A stretch of DNA of 60,000 bases, taken from Cryptomeria japonica. Lineage: Eukaryota; Streptophyta; Pinopsida; Cupressales; Cupressaceae. Location: positions 211,128,744 through 211,188,743 of the forward strand of contig NC_081411.1 in the NCBI RefSeq assembly GCF_030272615.1. Direction: 5' to 3'. Each line of letters begins with the position of its first letter. The first letter of the stretch is position 1. The notes beneath the pieces were generated by a model, which did not search any database, was not told the DNA's origin, and was given only the letters and a program-made list of their open reading frames with translations. The position numbers and the translations under genes are program-made. Positions 11,808 to 22,745 of the stretch are shown here, in pieces.

Positions 11808-12950
11808 TTAATGAAAAGGTTTTAAATGGAAACCGTTAACCGAGATTGTAAGAAGATCTCCCTGCACATCTTCTAGATCGAAAGCATTGTGACCTTTGCA
11901 ACTTGTTATATGGAAAGGGCCCTCCCATAGCCCATCAAAGTTTGCATGATGGTCAGGTTTGGCAGCCCTTTCATTGAATTTTAGGACCAGGTCGCCCTAC
12001 AAGAATCACAGGGGAGAAGTTTTCTTGTTGTCAAACCACCTTTTAACAGTTTGTTGGTGTGTCTAGAGGGAGGTGAATGTCACTTCCCTTTCTTCCTCTA
12101 GTTCCATAATTTCAGCCAACCTCACATCCATAGGGTCATTCTCTGCTATTTCAAAAGACTTAAGCAGTTGCAGAGCTGGGATCTCCAGGGATACGGGAAA
12201 AAATGGATTCTTCCCGTAAACCAGTTTATATAGGGAGGTCTTCAAAACTTGCTTTGGCATTATCCGGTCTTCCCATAATGTGCTCCTCAAATGGTGGTGC
12301 CAATCCCTTTTGTACTCTGAGCCAATCTTCTTGATGAGCCTGATAAGATTCTTATTGGTAGACTCTGCGAGCTTGTTTCCTTATGGATAGTAGTTTGAGG
12401 AGGTCTTTAGGTAAATACCTTTGCTGGGGGCAAACTTGGTGAGTCATGAACCTACGAATGCACGTACGTTATCTAAAATTATGGTCTTCGGGGAACCATT
12501 ACAACATACTAGATCTTCGAAGAAAGCCAAGATTTCAGACTCAAACAATTTTTTCAAAGGGACAGCCTCGGACCATTGGGTGAAATAATCTGTAGTGGTT
12601 AAGATCCATTTGTGCCTAGCCGAGCTCGGGGGATTAATCATCCTTATGAAGTTGAGCCCCCATTGTGCAAAAGGTTCCTCCACCACTATGGGTTAAAGTG
12701 GCATTGCTTCTTTCCTACACCTGCCAATATAATACTATCATTCCTTGCACACTCTCACCATGGCGTGCGCCTCCTTAAACATGGATGGCCAAAAATATTT
12801 GGCACATGTGATTTTGATAATGGTGGTTGGTGTCGAGAAGTGACCTCTGGATGAACCATGATGAAATTCATGAACAATCTTGTTAGCTTGGATTTGATTC
12901 ACATAGCGGAGTAGGACTCTGTCAAAATATTTTGAAAAGGACATCAGCTA
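11808..12950 (-). pseudogene. pol: E1 pol: integrase, ends pol at 11808
   Basis: Integrase inserts the cDNA into host DNA. The H2C2 zinc domain is visible at 12944-12738 (HEFHHGSSRGHFSTP then KYFWPSMFKEA and VRVCKEC). The catalytic core follows with FAQWGLNFIRMINPPSSA (first acidic position is N, not D), ILTTTDYFTQWSEAVPLKK and TIILDNVRAFVGS. A segment with PYKLVYGKNPFFPVSLEIPA type residues lies at 12290-12063, and the C-terminal part GDLVLKFNERAAK and CKGHNAFDLEDVQGDLL ends at a TAA at 11808. Stops and shifts separate the blocks, and the loss of the first core aspartate would abolish catalysis. Confidence 0.9.
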
Positions 12951-13199
12951 TCAGTCGAAAATCGCTATTATGTAGCCTATTAAACCTTCTCTTTCCTGGG
13001 GGAAGACCCTTAGGAAAAATTCCTGTCTTCATAAAATGTTTGTGCTCTTCCATCCAACATGCACCCACTGGCTCTGAAATGGCCATGATAGGTTTGTTTG
13101 CGGCTACCTCGGGGTCTCAGGGTGTGAGATCCTATGCTAAGTATTCATAGAAACCTCTATCATGAACTATCTTGGTGAGTCTGACATCAACATCATACT

Positions 13200-13598
13200 C
13201 CAAGATTTTGGTGATCCAATTAGCTCTCTTCTCAGTGATGTCACCCTCCATGATATATTCTCTGATTGAAGGGTGAGCAACATGCACTATGATCTTGTTG
13301 CAGGTGATGAAATGCCTAAACCTTTTGAGGCCCTTGACTACTGCAGAGCTTGTTTTTGGACAAACTTGTACTTCACCTCACATTCCTTAAGAGTCTTAGA
13401 GTGGAAAGCTATGGGGTGCTCTCCATTTTTTTCTGCCTCCTTCTGGGTTAAGACCACGACAATGCTATAAGGGCCAGAGAAAACATACATAATGAAATCT
13501 TTGGCTATATCAGGATTGGACAGCATAGGAGTTGAACAAATAGCTTCTTTGATTCTCTCAAAAGAATCCTTCCCATCGGAAGTCCATTTAAAATGCAT
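13200..13598 (-). pseudogene. pol: E1 pol: retroviral-type RNase H, first catalytic Asp missing
   Basis: Directly after RT, the minus strand encodes FKWTSDGKDSFERIKEAI and then DFIMYVFSGPYSIVVVLTQK and HPIAFHSKTLKECEVKYKF. In active family members the second segment has an aspartate (YVDAS type). Here it is YVFSG, so the first catalytic Asp is replaced by Phe. With the archaeal-type RNase H upstream retaining D/E/D, this domain is probably a structural connection domain, as described for Tat elements. Confidence 0.85.
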
Positions 13599-13619
13599 TT
13601 ATTTTTTAAGCATCGGGGT

Positions 13620-14340
13620 GATGGGCCTCACCATCCCTGAAAAATCTGCAATAAAGCGACTAACAAAGTTAACCTTGCCTAGGAAGGATTGGACTCCTTT
13701 CTTATTTATAAGAAAGGGGAGTTGTTTTATCACTTTGACTTGATCAAGTTGATGGAGACTCCTTCCTTAGATACAATGTGCCCAAGCAATTTGCCTTGTG
13801 GGATGCCAAAAATGCACTTCTTCGGGTTCAAAGAGATTCCAAATTCTAGACATTTTTGGAAAACCAACTCCAAATGATCAAAATGATCCTCCTTGTTTTT
13901 CAAAAACATAATGAGATCATCTAGATAAATCAGGATGATTTTGTTAATAAGCTCTTTGAAAGCTAGGTCCATAACCCTTTGGAAAGTTGTGTCAGCATTT
14001 GACAACCCGAATGGCATTTTTTGATAGGCGAATGTTCCCCATTTAGTTGTGAAGGTTGTCTTATACTAGTCTTCTCCTTTCACTAGAACCTGATTGTAAC
14101 TCGAGAAACCATCCAGCATTGAGAACATTTCTAATCCTGCCACTATGCTTAACAATTGTTCCATTGATGGCAGAGGGTAGTGGTCTTTTAGGGATGCTTG
14201 GTTTAAGTCCCTAAAATCCACACATAGTCAGAAATCTCCATTCTTTTTCCTCACGGGCACCAAATTGGACACCCATGCACTATGTTTGATGGGATAGATT
14301 ATTTTTTACTCAATCAGCTTTCTTAGCTCCTGGGCCATGA
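13620..14340 (-). pseudogene. pol: E1 pol: reverse transcriptase domain
   Basis: Reverse transcriptase copies element RNA to DNA. Visible motifs in order are the fingers region with SAWVSNLVPVRKKNGD, then CVDFRDLN and HYPLPSMEQ, then MLDGFSSYNQV, then MPFGLSNADTTFQRVMD, then the catalytic ILIYLDDL box (YLDD) around 13925, and LNPKKCIFGIPQGKLLGHIV. There are in-frame stops before the IYPIKH segment, after KKNGDF, and after VKGED. Length and order match a normal Ty3/gypsy RT, so only point decay is involved. Confidence 0.92.
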
Positions 14341-14929
14341 GTAACTCAACTTTTAGATTAACAGGTCTCTACTTCTGTCGGACCAGTTTAGCTCCATCAG
14401 TAAGTTTGATAGTATGTTGAATGATATTGGGGTTGTATCCTTTCAAATCCTCATAGGACCATGCTAGCACACCCATGTATTGATCACAATATCAGACCAA
14501 TTTCTCTCGGTCTTGGAGTGAAATCTCCTTCCCAACTTTGAGGATTTTACCATAACCTATTGACATTTTGGTATAGTCTCTTTTATTGGTCATGAGCTTC
14601 CACTTATCACTTTTGGCGTCATCCTGGTTGAAAAGGTTCTCTAAGGTGACTAGCCCATTAGGGAGCTTATTTGACTTCAACTATATGATTTGATCCTTGT
14701 ACGCCTCTTTAATATTGGGTTGTAACTGATCTGCAAACACTCTTGATTTTTGAATGAATAGAGCAATTTGTTTGTCATTCTCAAAAACTTGCTAGTGGGT
14801 GCCATTATCTGGGATAGCTGGTCGAACAATGATGTCAACTACTAGGGGTTGACTAGCGAATCCATAGTGGGGTAAAAATTTGACCCAATATTAGCCATCT
14901 AGTCAGCAGATGCATTTGCCTTGCAGGGG

Positions 14930-15260
14930 ATTCTTTGAGTGTTGAAAGCATCAAAGCTTTCAATCAAATCCCAAGCTCTGTGGCATTAAGACATCATGCG
15001 AACGTGTTTTGCACTGGAGATTCCCTGAATCTGATTGACAAAAAGTTTGGAGTCCCCTAAAACTTTCAATTTCTTTATACCCATCTTTTCTACCAACATT
15101 AGGCCCTGAATTAGTCCCTCGTACTCTGCTTCATTATTGGAACATGCAAATTGTAAGCAAAAAGACTTTAGAATCTACTTGCCCGAAGGTGAAGTAAAAC
15201 AAATTCCAGCCCCTAAACCTACTTTGCATCTTGCACCATCAAAACGTAGGGTCCGAATTA
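14930..15260 (-). pseudogene. pol: E1 pol: archaeal-type RNase H placed before RT
   Basis: Reading the minus strand gives an RNase H fold core: LRFDGARCKVGLGAGICF, then ACSNNEAEYEGLIQGLML, then LKVLGDSKLFVNQIQ. These carry the catalytic D, E and D. One TAG interrupts it after SPSGK. This is the additional (archaeal-type) RNase H known from Tat elements, which removes the RNA strand during reverse transcription. Here it lies between protease and RT. In E3 it lies between the ordinary RNase H and integrase. The frame is open around the motifs except for the single stop. Confidence 0.85.
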
Positions 15261-15569
15261 AAGAGGATAAATCTCCTTGGGTAGAGGGTTCTTTAACTAG
15301 TTTTGGGACAACCTAACCTTCATAAAAAATGTAGTAAGTACCAAGACCTGTGGCATGATAATTTGAATAGGGGTCAGAGTCAATGAATTCCTCAACAAAA
15401 ACTTCTTGATTTGGAGAAGTAACCCCTATTATTTCTTCATCCTTGATGAATTCTACATCCTTCTTTCTTCATCAGAGATTGAGGTGTGGGTTGGCTCAAA
15501 ATTGAGCATAGCTTGATCTGCAACATACTCAGCATGAAGGGGTTCTAAGAGGATTTTGAGCTTTGCACC

Positions 15570-16037
15570 TCACTTGGTACGAAGGATAAGGTGGGACCAG
15601 TCCAAGGATAGGTAACCCCCTATCTTGGCAGTAAAATCTCTAGAGAGGCAAATACCAAAAATAGGGGGAATATCAATAACCACTACTTCTTGGGACACTG
15701 TGGCACTAGGACATGCGAACAATGTTAGCAGGAGGCTTTTAATGAGGCCCACTATTTGTACCTTATTCCCATCTAACTGCATGATGCCATGATTTAATGG
15801 CTCATACTTAATATTCAAAACCTCAGTGATTTGCTTAGGCATGACGGTATTGTTGGTGCTGGAGTCTATCATAGAGTTATGTAGCAGCTTATCCCCTACT
15901 ATGAGGGTCAAATAAAAAGGTTTGGGCTTAGGCTTACCTTCTGATTGAGATTTTAGCAAAACGTCTTGATTTGTCAACACCACTGCTGAATATGATCCGT
16001 CTACGGGATGCTGAGAATCTTGCCCACTCATCAGCAA
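15570..16037 (-). pseudogene. pol: E1 pol: aspartic protease domain
   Basis: The domain would cleave the Gag-Pol polyprotein. The region has the hallmarks of Tat-lineage protease: a MID-S-S-T-N-N-T-VMP active-site stretch and the later IFGICLSRDFTAKIGGYLSL signature followed by DWSHL. The expected catalytic triplet is D-S/T-G; here it reads DSS, so the glycine is lost. The segment is an open frame of 155 codons, in order directly after the gag linker. It probably represents an inactive domain that still aligns well to its family. Confidence 0.85.
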
Positions 16038-16053
16038 AGAAGTAGCAGCCTTC

Positions 16054-17817
16054 CTACTGGGGGGTAATCTCCTCTGACAAGACTTCCTTCAAATGACTCC
16101 TTAGCTCTAGGATGGCGAGAAGATCCCATAAAGATACGTTAGTTGGAGATTTCCTTAACTTCTCCACTACGTCCAATACCAATGGCAGCAATGCCTTTGT
16201 CTCTCTGGGCTTATAAGGAATGAAATCTTTCCTTGGATAAGTAATAGCGGCTGCGGGTTGTTTGAGAGCATTGCCGATGGAGGACTTCCCTGGCACATTT
16301 ACATTTTCTCTCATTAAACACCTCTTCAATTTGAGATTGTAATCTGATTGCACTTGAGGAGCCCCTGAGCTGGACAATGTTGCATCATTAGTCATCACAA
16401 TATCTTCTCCTTCCATCCAAGAGAAAAGTGCATGATCTGGGGCTATTTTTGCTTCCTACTCCACTGACATGCCCTACATTTATGCAATGAAGGAAGTAAT
16501 ATCCATACCAGGGTCCACATAGGCTGAGTCGTCAGTCACCATGCCTTGGCAATGCTCCTCTGCAAGCTTTTGTTGTAGATTGCCTCTCGAACAATTTCTC
16601 AGAGTGTGTACGCTATTACATGGAAAACACCAAGAGTTCGTATCATTTGCTAGATTATTTTGTCTTGCTGTCAACTCTTTACCAGTGCTAGGGTAGATTG
16701 TTTTCAACGGATTGGGTACCGGAACTATCTAACCAGCTGATTGATTTGGAGCAACTCAATTATTTGAGTACTGGTTTTGTTGATAAGCAGGCCTATTAGA
16801 TTGGTAGTTTTACTAGAAAGGGGGTCTGGTTTGTGGTATTTGAGATCTCTTTAGATTGACTATCTCATTAGAGAAAGACCTTGGTAAGTTTTTCATGTCA
16901 CTAACCTCTGGAGCTAAAGATGAGGGGGGAGGCAGATTTGCTTGTTGGGGTCCGGGATAAGCGTACGTATATTGGGAAGTGGATGAACTGGCAACAACCG
17001 TTTCTAGGATATTTAGGCCATTTGGCTGATTGGATAGATCTAGAAAGACAGGCATAAGCGGCCACGATAATAGTTTCCTTGCATCAATCAGGTTATTTTC
17101 TACGAAGGCAGCTAAGTCAAAAGCTTGAGGGAGAGTGTTACCACTTAAAGATTGAATCATCACCAATATATTGGAGTTTAAAGCCTTTAGATAGAAAACA
17201 AGTGCCATGTCAGTGAGAGGATGAGCAGATAAAGGTATTCACTCCCAAGTCCTTTGAAAGCATAGATTGAACTCTGTCAAAGCTTCTTGTAGGGCTCTCT
17301 TTATTGTAATCAACTGATGCATCAAAGACGACCTATCTGCTTTGTTAGAGAATCTTTGGAAAATACGGTCGCTTAGCTGGTCCCAGCTGCCAATAGAATT
17401 CGAAGTGAGGGATCTATACTAGTCCAAAGCTCTTCCTTTGAATGACGCCACTAGCAATCTCAAAGCCACATTTTGCTCGATTATACTATGGACTGTGTAG
17501 ACGTTGGCTATGTATTTCAAGTGTTCTCCAGGAGTTTTAGAACATTCCCAAGTAAACTTAGGAACTGCTTTCAGTGTAGTAGAGGGTATTTGGGCCCATG
17601 TGGCAGGTAAAACCAGAGGAATGAGAGGACTTTCATTATCCCATGTTACAAAATTTCTAGGTGGGATTTGAGCCATTATTGCGATAGGAGTAACTGCAGA
17701 AGCGCTAAGGAGGCTCTGGGATGAAGAGGCAACAGATTGATAAACACTAACTAGGGGTGGAAGAAGCAAACTAGGATTCAAAGTTGTTTGGCTCCTAGTA
17801 ACAAGTTTGTGGCTCAT
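16054..17817 (-). pseudogene. gag: E1 gag with zinc knuckle, interrupted by stops
   Basis: Gag forms the particle that packages element RNA. I place the start at the ATG at 17817, only about 30 bases after the PBS, giving MSHKLVTRSQ. The capsid part includes the stretch SIGSWDQLSDRIFQRFSNKA (about 17390-17330) followed by FNLCFQRTWE, typical of plant Gag. A CX2CX3HX4C zinc knuckle (CFPCNSVHTLRNC) sits at about 16629-16590. A linker with KSPTNVSLWDLLAI precedes the protease. Stops occur after the GRALD residues (about 17419), after FQRTWE and between later segments, so the gene is dead. The very short leader contrasts with the 2.7 kb leader of E3. Confidence 0.85.
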
Positions 17818-17846
17818 ATAATGGCCTGAATCTTTGAGAAGTAAAG

Positions 17847-17863
17847 TCCCACTGGGTGTGCCA
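17847..17863 (-). promoter_or_regulatory. E1 primer-binding site
   Basis: Ten bases inside the 5' LTR the minus strand reads TGGCACACCCAGTGGGA. It starts with TGG, as needed to pair with a tRNA CCA end. The primer tRNA was not assigned. It differs from the PBS of E2 and E3. Confidence 0.75.
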
Positions 17864-17873
17864 GAAAAAGATC

Positions 17874-18899
17874 TGTTGACTCTAAATTTTACTTTGGAAA
17901 CAAACAACCTTATGGGAAATTCAATGATGGGGGACTGATTGCACAGGGTTCACTAAATGACCTCCAAGATTGAGAAGTCAACTCTTCCATGGTGTTTCGA
18001 GGAAAGGGGAAGAAAGAAACACTTTAAAACAGTAAAAAGTAGGCTATTGAGGCAATGCACCAGAGCATATTTTAAGAAGATGTGAGTACATAAAAACCAA
18101 TTACATATGATTTTTTTGAACCCATTGAGCAATCTACAAGTCTGGATCAAAAACACAACCAAGGTTCAATCAAAACTCTTTGTAACATAAGGAAATACCT
18201 ATCATGCATTTACCAGATAACAAGTGTAACACATAGTTTAATCAGCAAAATCTTAGATATATATATTTCTGAAGTCTTTGAAAATCCTAATAGAAAAGCA
18301 GATAAAAGACCATTAATGCACACTGAGAGTAAAGTCTCACAAAGGCCATAGGCACAGTTTGATTGAACTTCTTCAGAAAATAATAAAATAGTTTTGAAGG
18401 CTGAAAATACTACTAAGAAACTTAATTGTGCTTGCAAAGTTTTCAATGCCCTCAATAGGGAAAAAACTAAACTGAATAGAGCCTCAGGCTCCCAACAAAC
18501 TCGGACTAAACCACCTTTTCTTTTTGCACGTCATGGGCCACTTGACAGATTTACCAAACAAACCGCCCCTAAAGTTGTTAGCCCCTGAAGTTATTAGTCC
18601 CACTTAGCCCCTAAAGTTATTAGTCCCACGTTGCTCTGCTCTACAGGCATATGACAAAAAAGTCACGATCAAAAAATGGCAGGCGGAGGGACCAAAAAGA
18701 TGTCACTATATGAACAACCCATGCCACGTGGCAGCTTGACGCTACTGCAAAAACAAAAAGAGAGAAGCAAGCACACAAAGCCCTCGTTGAGCTGACAACT
18801 GTCCCGCCTGATGCATGTGAGCAGGAGGGACAAAAAGAGGTGGGGCCACCAAAAATAGAAAAATGTCGCCCGCGGACCAATCCTGAATTAATGTTAATA
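17874..18899 (-). repeat. E1 5' LTR
   Basis: This matches the 3' LTR along its whole length with many substitutions. Its outer terminus reads TGTTAATA, where the other copy has TGTTAACA. It holds an extra tandem copy of an agcccctaaagttatta block around 18580-18620, which explains most of its greater length. The matching alternating TA run lies at about 18254-18267. Confidence 0.92.
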
Positions 18900-18904
18900 G
18901 TGGG
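18900..18904. repeat. E1 target-site duplication, right copy (GTGGG)
   Basis: Identical to the left copy at 5084-5088, which fixes both ends of the insertion and shows that 5083 and 18905 were once adjacent. Confidence 0.9.
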
Positions 18905-19103
18905 TAATAGGTATCTTTTCAAGATCAAAAAATAGACTTGAATTATCACTAAAAAGTTGTCGAACATAGGTGTGTGGGGTGACCTTGTCCTCCACTTTTC
19001 ACCTCTACAAAAGCTAGATCTTATTATCTCTATCTACTCTAACTAAATCTACAATTGTAGCTTATGAACTTGTAACCTACACACCAATGAAGAGAAATTG
19101 TGT

Positions 19104-19111
19104 TATTTATA
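19104..19111 (-). promoter_or_regulatory. Minus-strand TATA box (TATAAATA) in LTR-like DNA
   Basis: The minus strand reads AACCCTTATAAATAACA, similar to the TATAAATAG box of the E3 LTRs. It supports an LTR promoter here for a minus-strand element, later split by E1. Confidence 0.4.
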
Positions 19112-20189
19112 AGGGTTTGCCTAGGTCAAACACTAAATTTATAATTAACCCTACAATTCAAATTGAAATTAAAATAAAATGGAGTGCAAAGTGTTCCTTT
19201 CAAGGGAAGATGTTAGATCTAAATTGAAATACTAAAATTGGAATAATATACCTTGGTGAGTATTGTTTTGAATTCTTCATCCAAAGGTTGATAATGTCAT
19301 GTAGTAATGTAGGATGTCTTCATAATTTATTGATCATGGATATCATCTTGAATGCTTGAAATCTAAATACTTGGCCTCTCCTTCACTACCTTAGGGTATG
19401 TGCACCAAGTTGTGGTACTGATTTCACAAAGGATTGCACCCATGATGCTAAGTGTGAAACCAAGCAATCCTATGAAACATGGAAACACCTTCGAGCCTAT
19501 GGGTTGCTCAAAGTGAAAGTGAATATCTGGGTTATGGTTTAACTTCTCTTGAATCCCTCCTGAAACTAAATGACTGATGTGAAAAAGAGATATAATCTAA
19601 AAATACTAAAATCGACAACTAAACTAGGAGGTGATACATCGAAATTGTAATGGTAATAGCCTAAAAACTCACAAAAATATGACAAAACTTTTCCCACACA
19701 AAATAATTATACTCTTCAACCACATAAACATTTCCCAGGAAGGCTAAGAAAATCATAAACTTGGAAGGAAAACCAGTTTCACAACCAAATTGACAATTAT
19801 CTCTTCTACACAAGCTAAAACTTGTGATTATATGAAAATAAAGGATACATGCACATGAAAGAAATTGAAATTCAAAGGTTTTAAATTAAAACACAGTAAA
19901 TTTCTATCAAATCTGTAAATGAACATGCACAATTACCAAGGCCAATATATGAAACTCTAAAATATCAAATGAAATTTGCTATATAAAACTGAAAATAAAC
20001 GAAAGTGTTGAGATACAATGTTTTTTTGCAAAAATGTGTATGCAAAAAAGAAAGAACCAAAGGGAAAAAAAAAAGGAGAGAGAGAATATATATAACCCAT
20101 CATGTACATCTCCTTCAAAAACCCCAATAGAAAAAATTACATAAGAAAAAGCCTTGGGCGAATTTTCCCAAAATAGCCTTAAAAACTCG

Positions 20190-20520
20190 TGTGTAAACCT
20201 GCTAAAAATAGCCTCTAATGCTCAAAAAAAGACCTCAACTGACTCTACATGAAAAAGACCCCCTTGTGCTAAAAATAGATCTGTCTCACTACCAGATATA
20301 GCTTTGAAAAAGAACACCTCTCTGAAAAAAATCTTTGCATACTGTAGAAGAAAATAAACTCCCTCTGCTGGAACTATAACTGCCAATCATGCTAAAAAAA
20401 GGTAATATGAAAAAACACCCCTTTCTCTTAAAACTGCATGTACACCTCACGCTAAATATAGTTCTAAGAAAAAGAAAACACTCCCTTCCTGAAAATTGCA
20501 TGTTAGATGGTGCTAAGTAT
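20190..20520. repeat. Degenerate repeat of about 60 bp period
   Basis: The words TGCTAAAAATAG, TGCTAAAAAAAGG, CGCTAAATATAG and TGCTAAGTATAA recur at about 20199, 20265, 20389, 20448 and 20508, with intervening c/t-rich and gcatg-containing stretches of similar order. This is a decayed tandem repeat, best seen between 20389 and 20510. Confidence 0.5.
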
Positions 20521-22059
20521 AACCAAAGAAAACTCCTCTCTCTTTACTAATTGCATGCCCTTTTTCTATAAAATAAATAACTTTATTTTAACAACTAAAA
20601 TAAAACAATTTATTTTATTTAGATGCTAAAATAAATTATTTTAATTTTCCTTTAATATTTTATAATTTAATATAAATTTATTAGGATCTTAATAAGTTTA
20701 TATTAAATTGTAAATTTTCAATTTTAGAATAAAGAAAAATATATCTGCCTTTATTATAAATTAATAAAGGTCTTATACAATCTATACCTTAATTAATGTA
20801 TATTAAATTATAATTTACAATAATCAATAGAAAAATAAAAGAACCTATTGTTCTTTTAGTCTTTTACATATGGCTTTATGATGTGCACTGTCTAGGTTGC
20901 ATGACTTTCAAGTCATGACCATGGCCTTCATTACATACATATATGAATTTTTTAAATAGAAAAGAAGCCCTAATTTGATGAAGATAAGGCATGCCAAAAG
21001 AAAAGAAACCCTAAATGCATGCATTTCTTTCATGCATCCTTTTGAAGAATTTTCTCTACTGACAACATGCACTGCATGAACTTGAAATAGGTTTTCGCTA
21101 TGGCTTGGATCTGGGACTTCTTAGCATGAAGGTTTTGCTTGGTATGTACCCATTCTTTTTTGAAACCATTGTTACTTCTCTATGAGAATTATTTTAATAT
21201 GGAATTTATCTTCTTTTGTGTATGCCATCTTCTAGAATTTTGAAGTAATGCTCCCATATATGCATTTGTTACCATTTCCGAAGAAAGAGAAACGCATATT
21301 TTCCTTTTTCTAATCATCTATGTCATTAGGGTTTTTAAAGCATGTCTTTTCTATGGCGGCTCATATACTATGCTCAATGTGGCTTGCACTCAGACCTTTG
21401 GCTATGAATTCTATTAATTTTGCTCATATATTTTCTTTAAATAGTTAGATTCTTTAGTTTACTTCCTAAAGGTTACCATGCAAACTCCGTGTATTCAGTG
21501 CCCTGTTATATGCATTCCTTGTGACAGTAGATGATACCCTCATGGAATGGGCAATTGTATCCTTTATCTGAGGTGTTTCCATAACAAGCTTGGGACTATA
21601 ACTAGTATATATCCATATCTTTATGGAGTGTTCTTCTTCCTATAGCTCTTTTTTTGCTAGAGATGTATGTCCTTGTTTCACTTCAATAACTTTGTCATTA
21701 GAACCTGTAACATTGTTCTTCAATTTGCTCATGTCCATTGTATTTGCTTTATCAGAATAAGAACATCCTTTTACATGTGTTTGGAAGTGAAAACTTCATG
21801 TTGATCTTCAAAACCTTGGATGAAAGCTTTATGTATTATTGTCTTTTGATGAATTTTTGACCAAACACTACTACCTTTTCCCTCAGACTACTTGTAGCTT
21901 CAAAGTATCAAACTTATTCTCAAAACCCCTCTCTGAGACTGGTGAAGAGTTTGGAGAAAATACGAATTGGGTTTTGACCATATTTAATGGATTGTTTTGT
22001 ATTTTCATTTCCTAAATTCTATACAAAATTTATCCAAATTGACATCTGGGTTTCGCAAA

Positions 22060-22323
22060 ACCAATGAAAACAATAATTATTTATTTATTTAAATGAGGAA
22101 AGGGGTTAAATTAAACAAATATATTTTATTCATTTAATTAATTTGTTGGAGTGTGGTTTAATGAATTATTTTAAATAAATTGAATAATTTATTTAGTTAA
22201 TAGAAGAAGAGGTTGAGGATGAATTAATTAAATATTAATTTAAGTAACTGTTGACTGATGGTTAAATAATGAAATAAATACTAAATATTCATTTAATTAA
22301 GTCGACAGATTTATGTGTCTACA
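22060..22323 (-). repeat. E4 3' LTR, inner end (about 260 bp recognised)
   Basis: The last 260 bases before 22323 align by eye with the same end of the E3 LTR (39361-39625), sharing the taaattaattaaat-type pattern and the terminal CAGATTTATGTGTCTACA (E3: CAGATTTATGTGACTACA). The adjacent 22324-22336 is a polypurine tract on the minus strand, so this is the 3' LTR of a minus-strand element. The outer end lies somewhere to the left and is not resolved. Confidence 0.75.
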
Positions 22324-22336
22324 TTTGCCCCTCTTT
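22324..22336 (-). other. E4 polypurine tract
   Basis: The minus strand reads AAAGAGGGGCAAA directly before the LTR start TGTAGACACA. It is the second-strand primer site and is identical in core to those of E2 (24366-24379) and E3 (39626-39638). Confidence 0.8.
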
Positions 22337-22737
22337 GAGACAGTGTGGTTTATCGCGTCATTTCAAAGAAAGAAAAATAGGTAAGAGAAATATGCCCCAA
22401 AAATATTTATTTAGTGGGTGTATACCTCCTCAAGAGATAAGCCAAAAAAATTCAAAAAATCAAGCAATCTCTCGAAAAAAGAGAAAAAAGTTGGGGGCAG
22501 GAAGAATAGAAGAAATTAGAAATAATGGTGAAAGAATGGGGGAAAACAGAGTTAAGGCGGAGAAATGAGAGGCTTCTAAAGTTCACAAGGACCATGATGG
22601 TGAGCAAGGTGAATTAGGGTTAGGGCTGGGGGTATATTTAGAGGGGAAGGACTAAAACGGTCTCATTTGTACCTATCTCCTAGGTAGTTTGGAGCTTTGA
22701 TAGTGACCCTTTGGCGAAGTAGTGAGAAGCATTCATC
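22337..22737 (+). promoter_or_regulatory. Upstream region of the E4 antisense PMD gene
   Basis: About 400 bases between the PPT and the PMD start codon (22738). It aligns with 39639-40038 of E3, including CGTCATTTCAAAGAAAGAAA and an ATGCCCC word. It probably holds the PMD promoter and 5' UTR, read away from the LTR. The reading frame 22335-22568 within it is not supported by conservation. Confidence 0.5.
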
Positions 22738-22745
22738 ATGGTTGC
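22738..22745 (+). pseudogene. E4 PMD gene, first 8 bases of exon 1 (rest at 35358)
   Basis: The ATG at 22738 begins exon 1. E2 inserted after base 8 of the exon. Removing E2 and one target-duplication copy joins 22745 to 35358, and the exon then has 75 bases, exactly as in E3. Confidence 0.65.
22741..22745. repeat. E2 target-site duplication, left copy (GTTGC)
   Basis: GTTGC precedes the left LTR; GTCGC follows the right LTR at 35353-35357. The single difference is a C/T transition. Confidence 0.8.

Larger units (their letters stand above)
5089..18899 (-). mobile_element. E1: full-length Tat-like Ty3/gypsy LTR retrotransposon, degraded
   Basis: A 13.8 kb element bounded by two LTRs starting TGTTGACTC and ending near GTTAACA, flanked by an identical 5-bp duplication GTGGG. 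Sense order on the minus strand is LTR, PBS, gag, protease, archaeal-type RNase H, RT, degenerate RNase H, integrase, then a long sense ORF2 with an antisense ORF beside it, and the 3' LTR. The LTRs differ by many substitutions and by a short duplication, so it looks older than E2 and E3. All frames carry stops or shifts, so it is not autonomous now. No convincing polypurine tract is visible next to the 3' LTR. Confidence 0.93.
18905..22059 (-). other. LTR-like noncoding DNA between E1 and the E4 LTR end
   Basis: No gene is visible. A minus-strand TATAAATA box (19104-19111) resembles the core promoters in the E3 LTRs. 20190-20520 holds a degenerate periodic repeat. The AT content rises towards 20600-20850. 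This stretch was contiguous with sequence ending at 5083 before E1 inserted. It could be a long LTR of E4, the 5' LTR of another element, or both; the edges could not be resolved. Confidence 0.45.
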
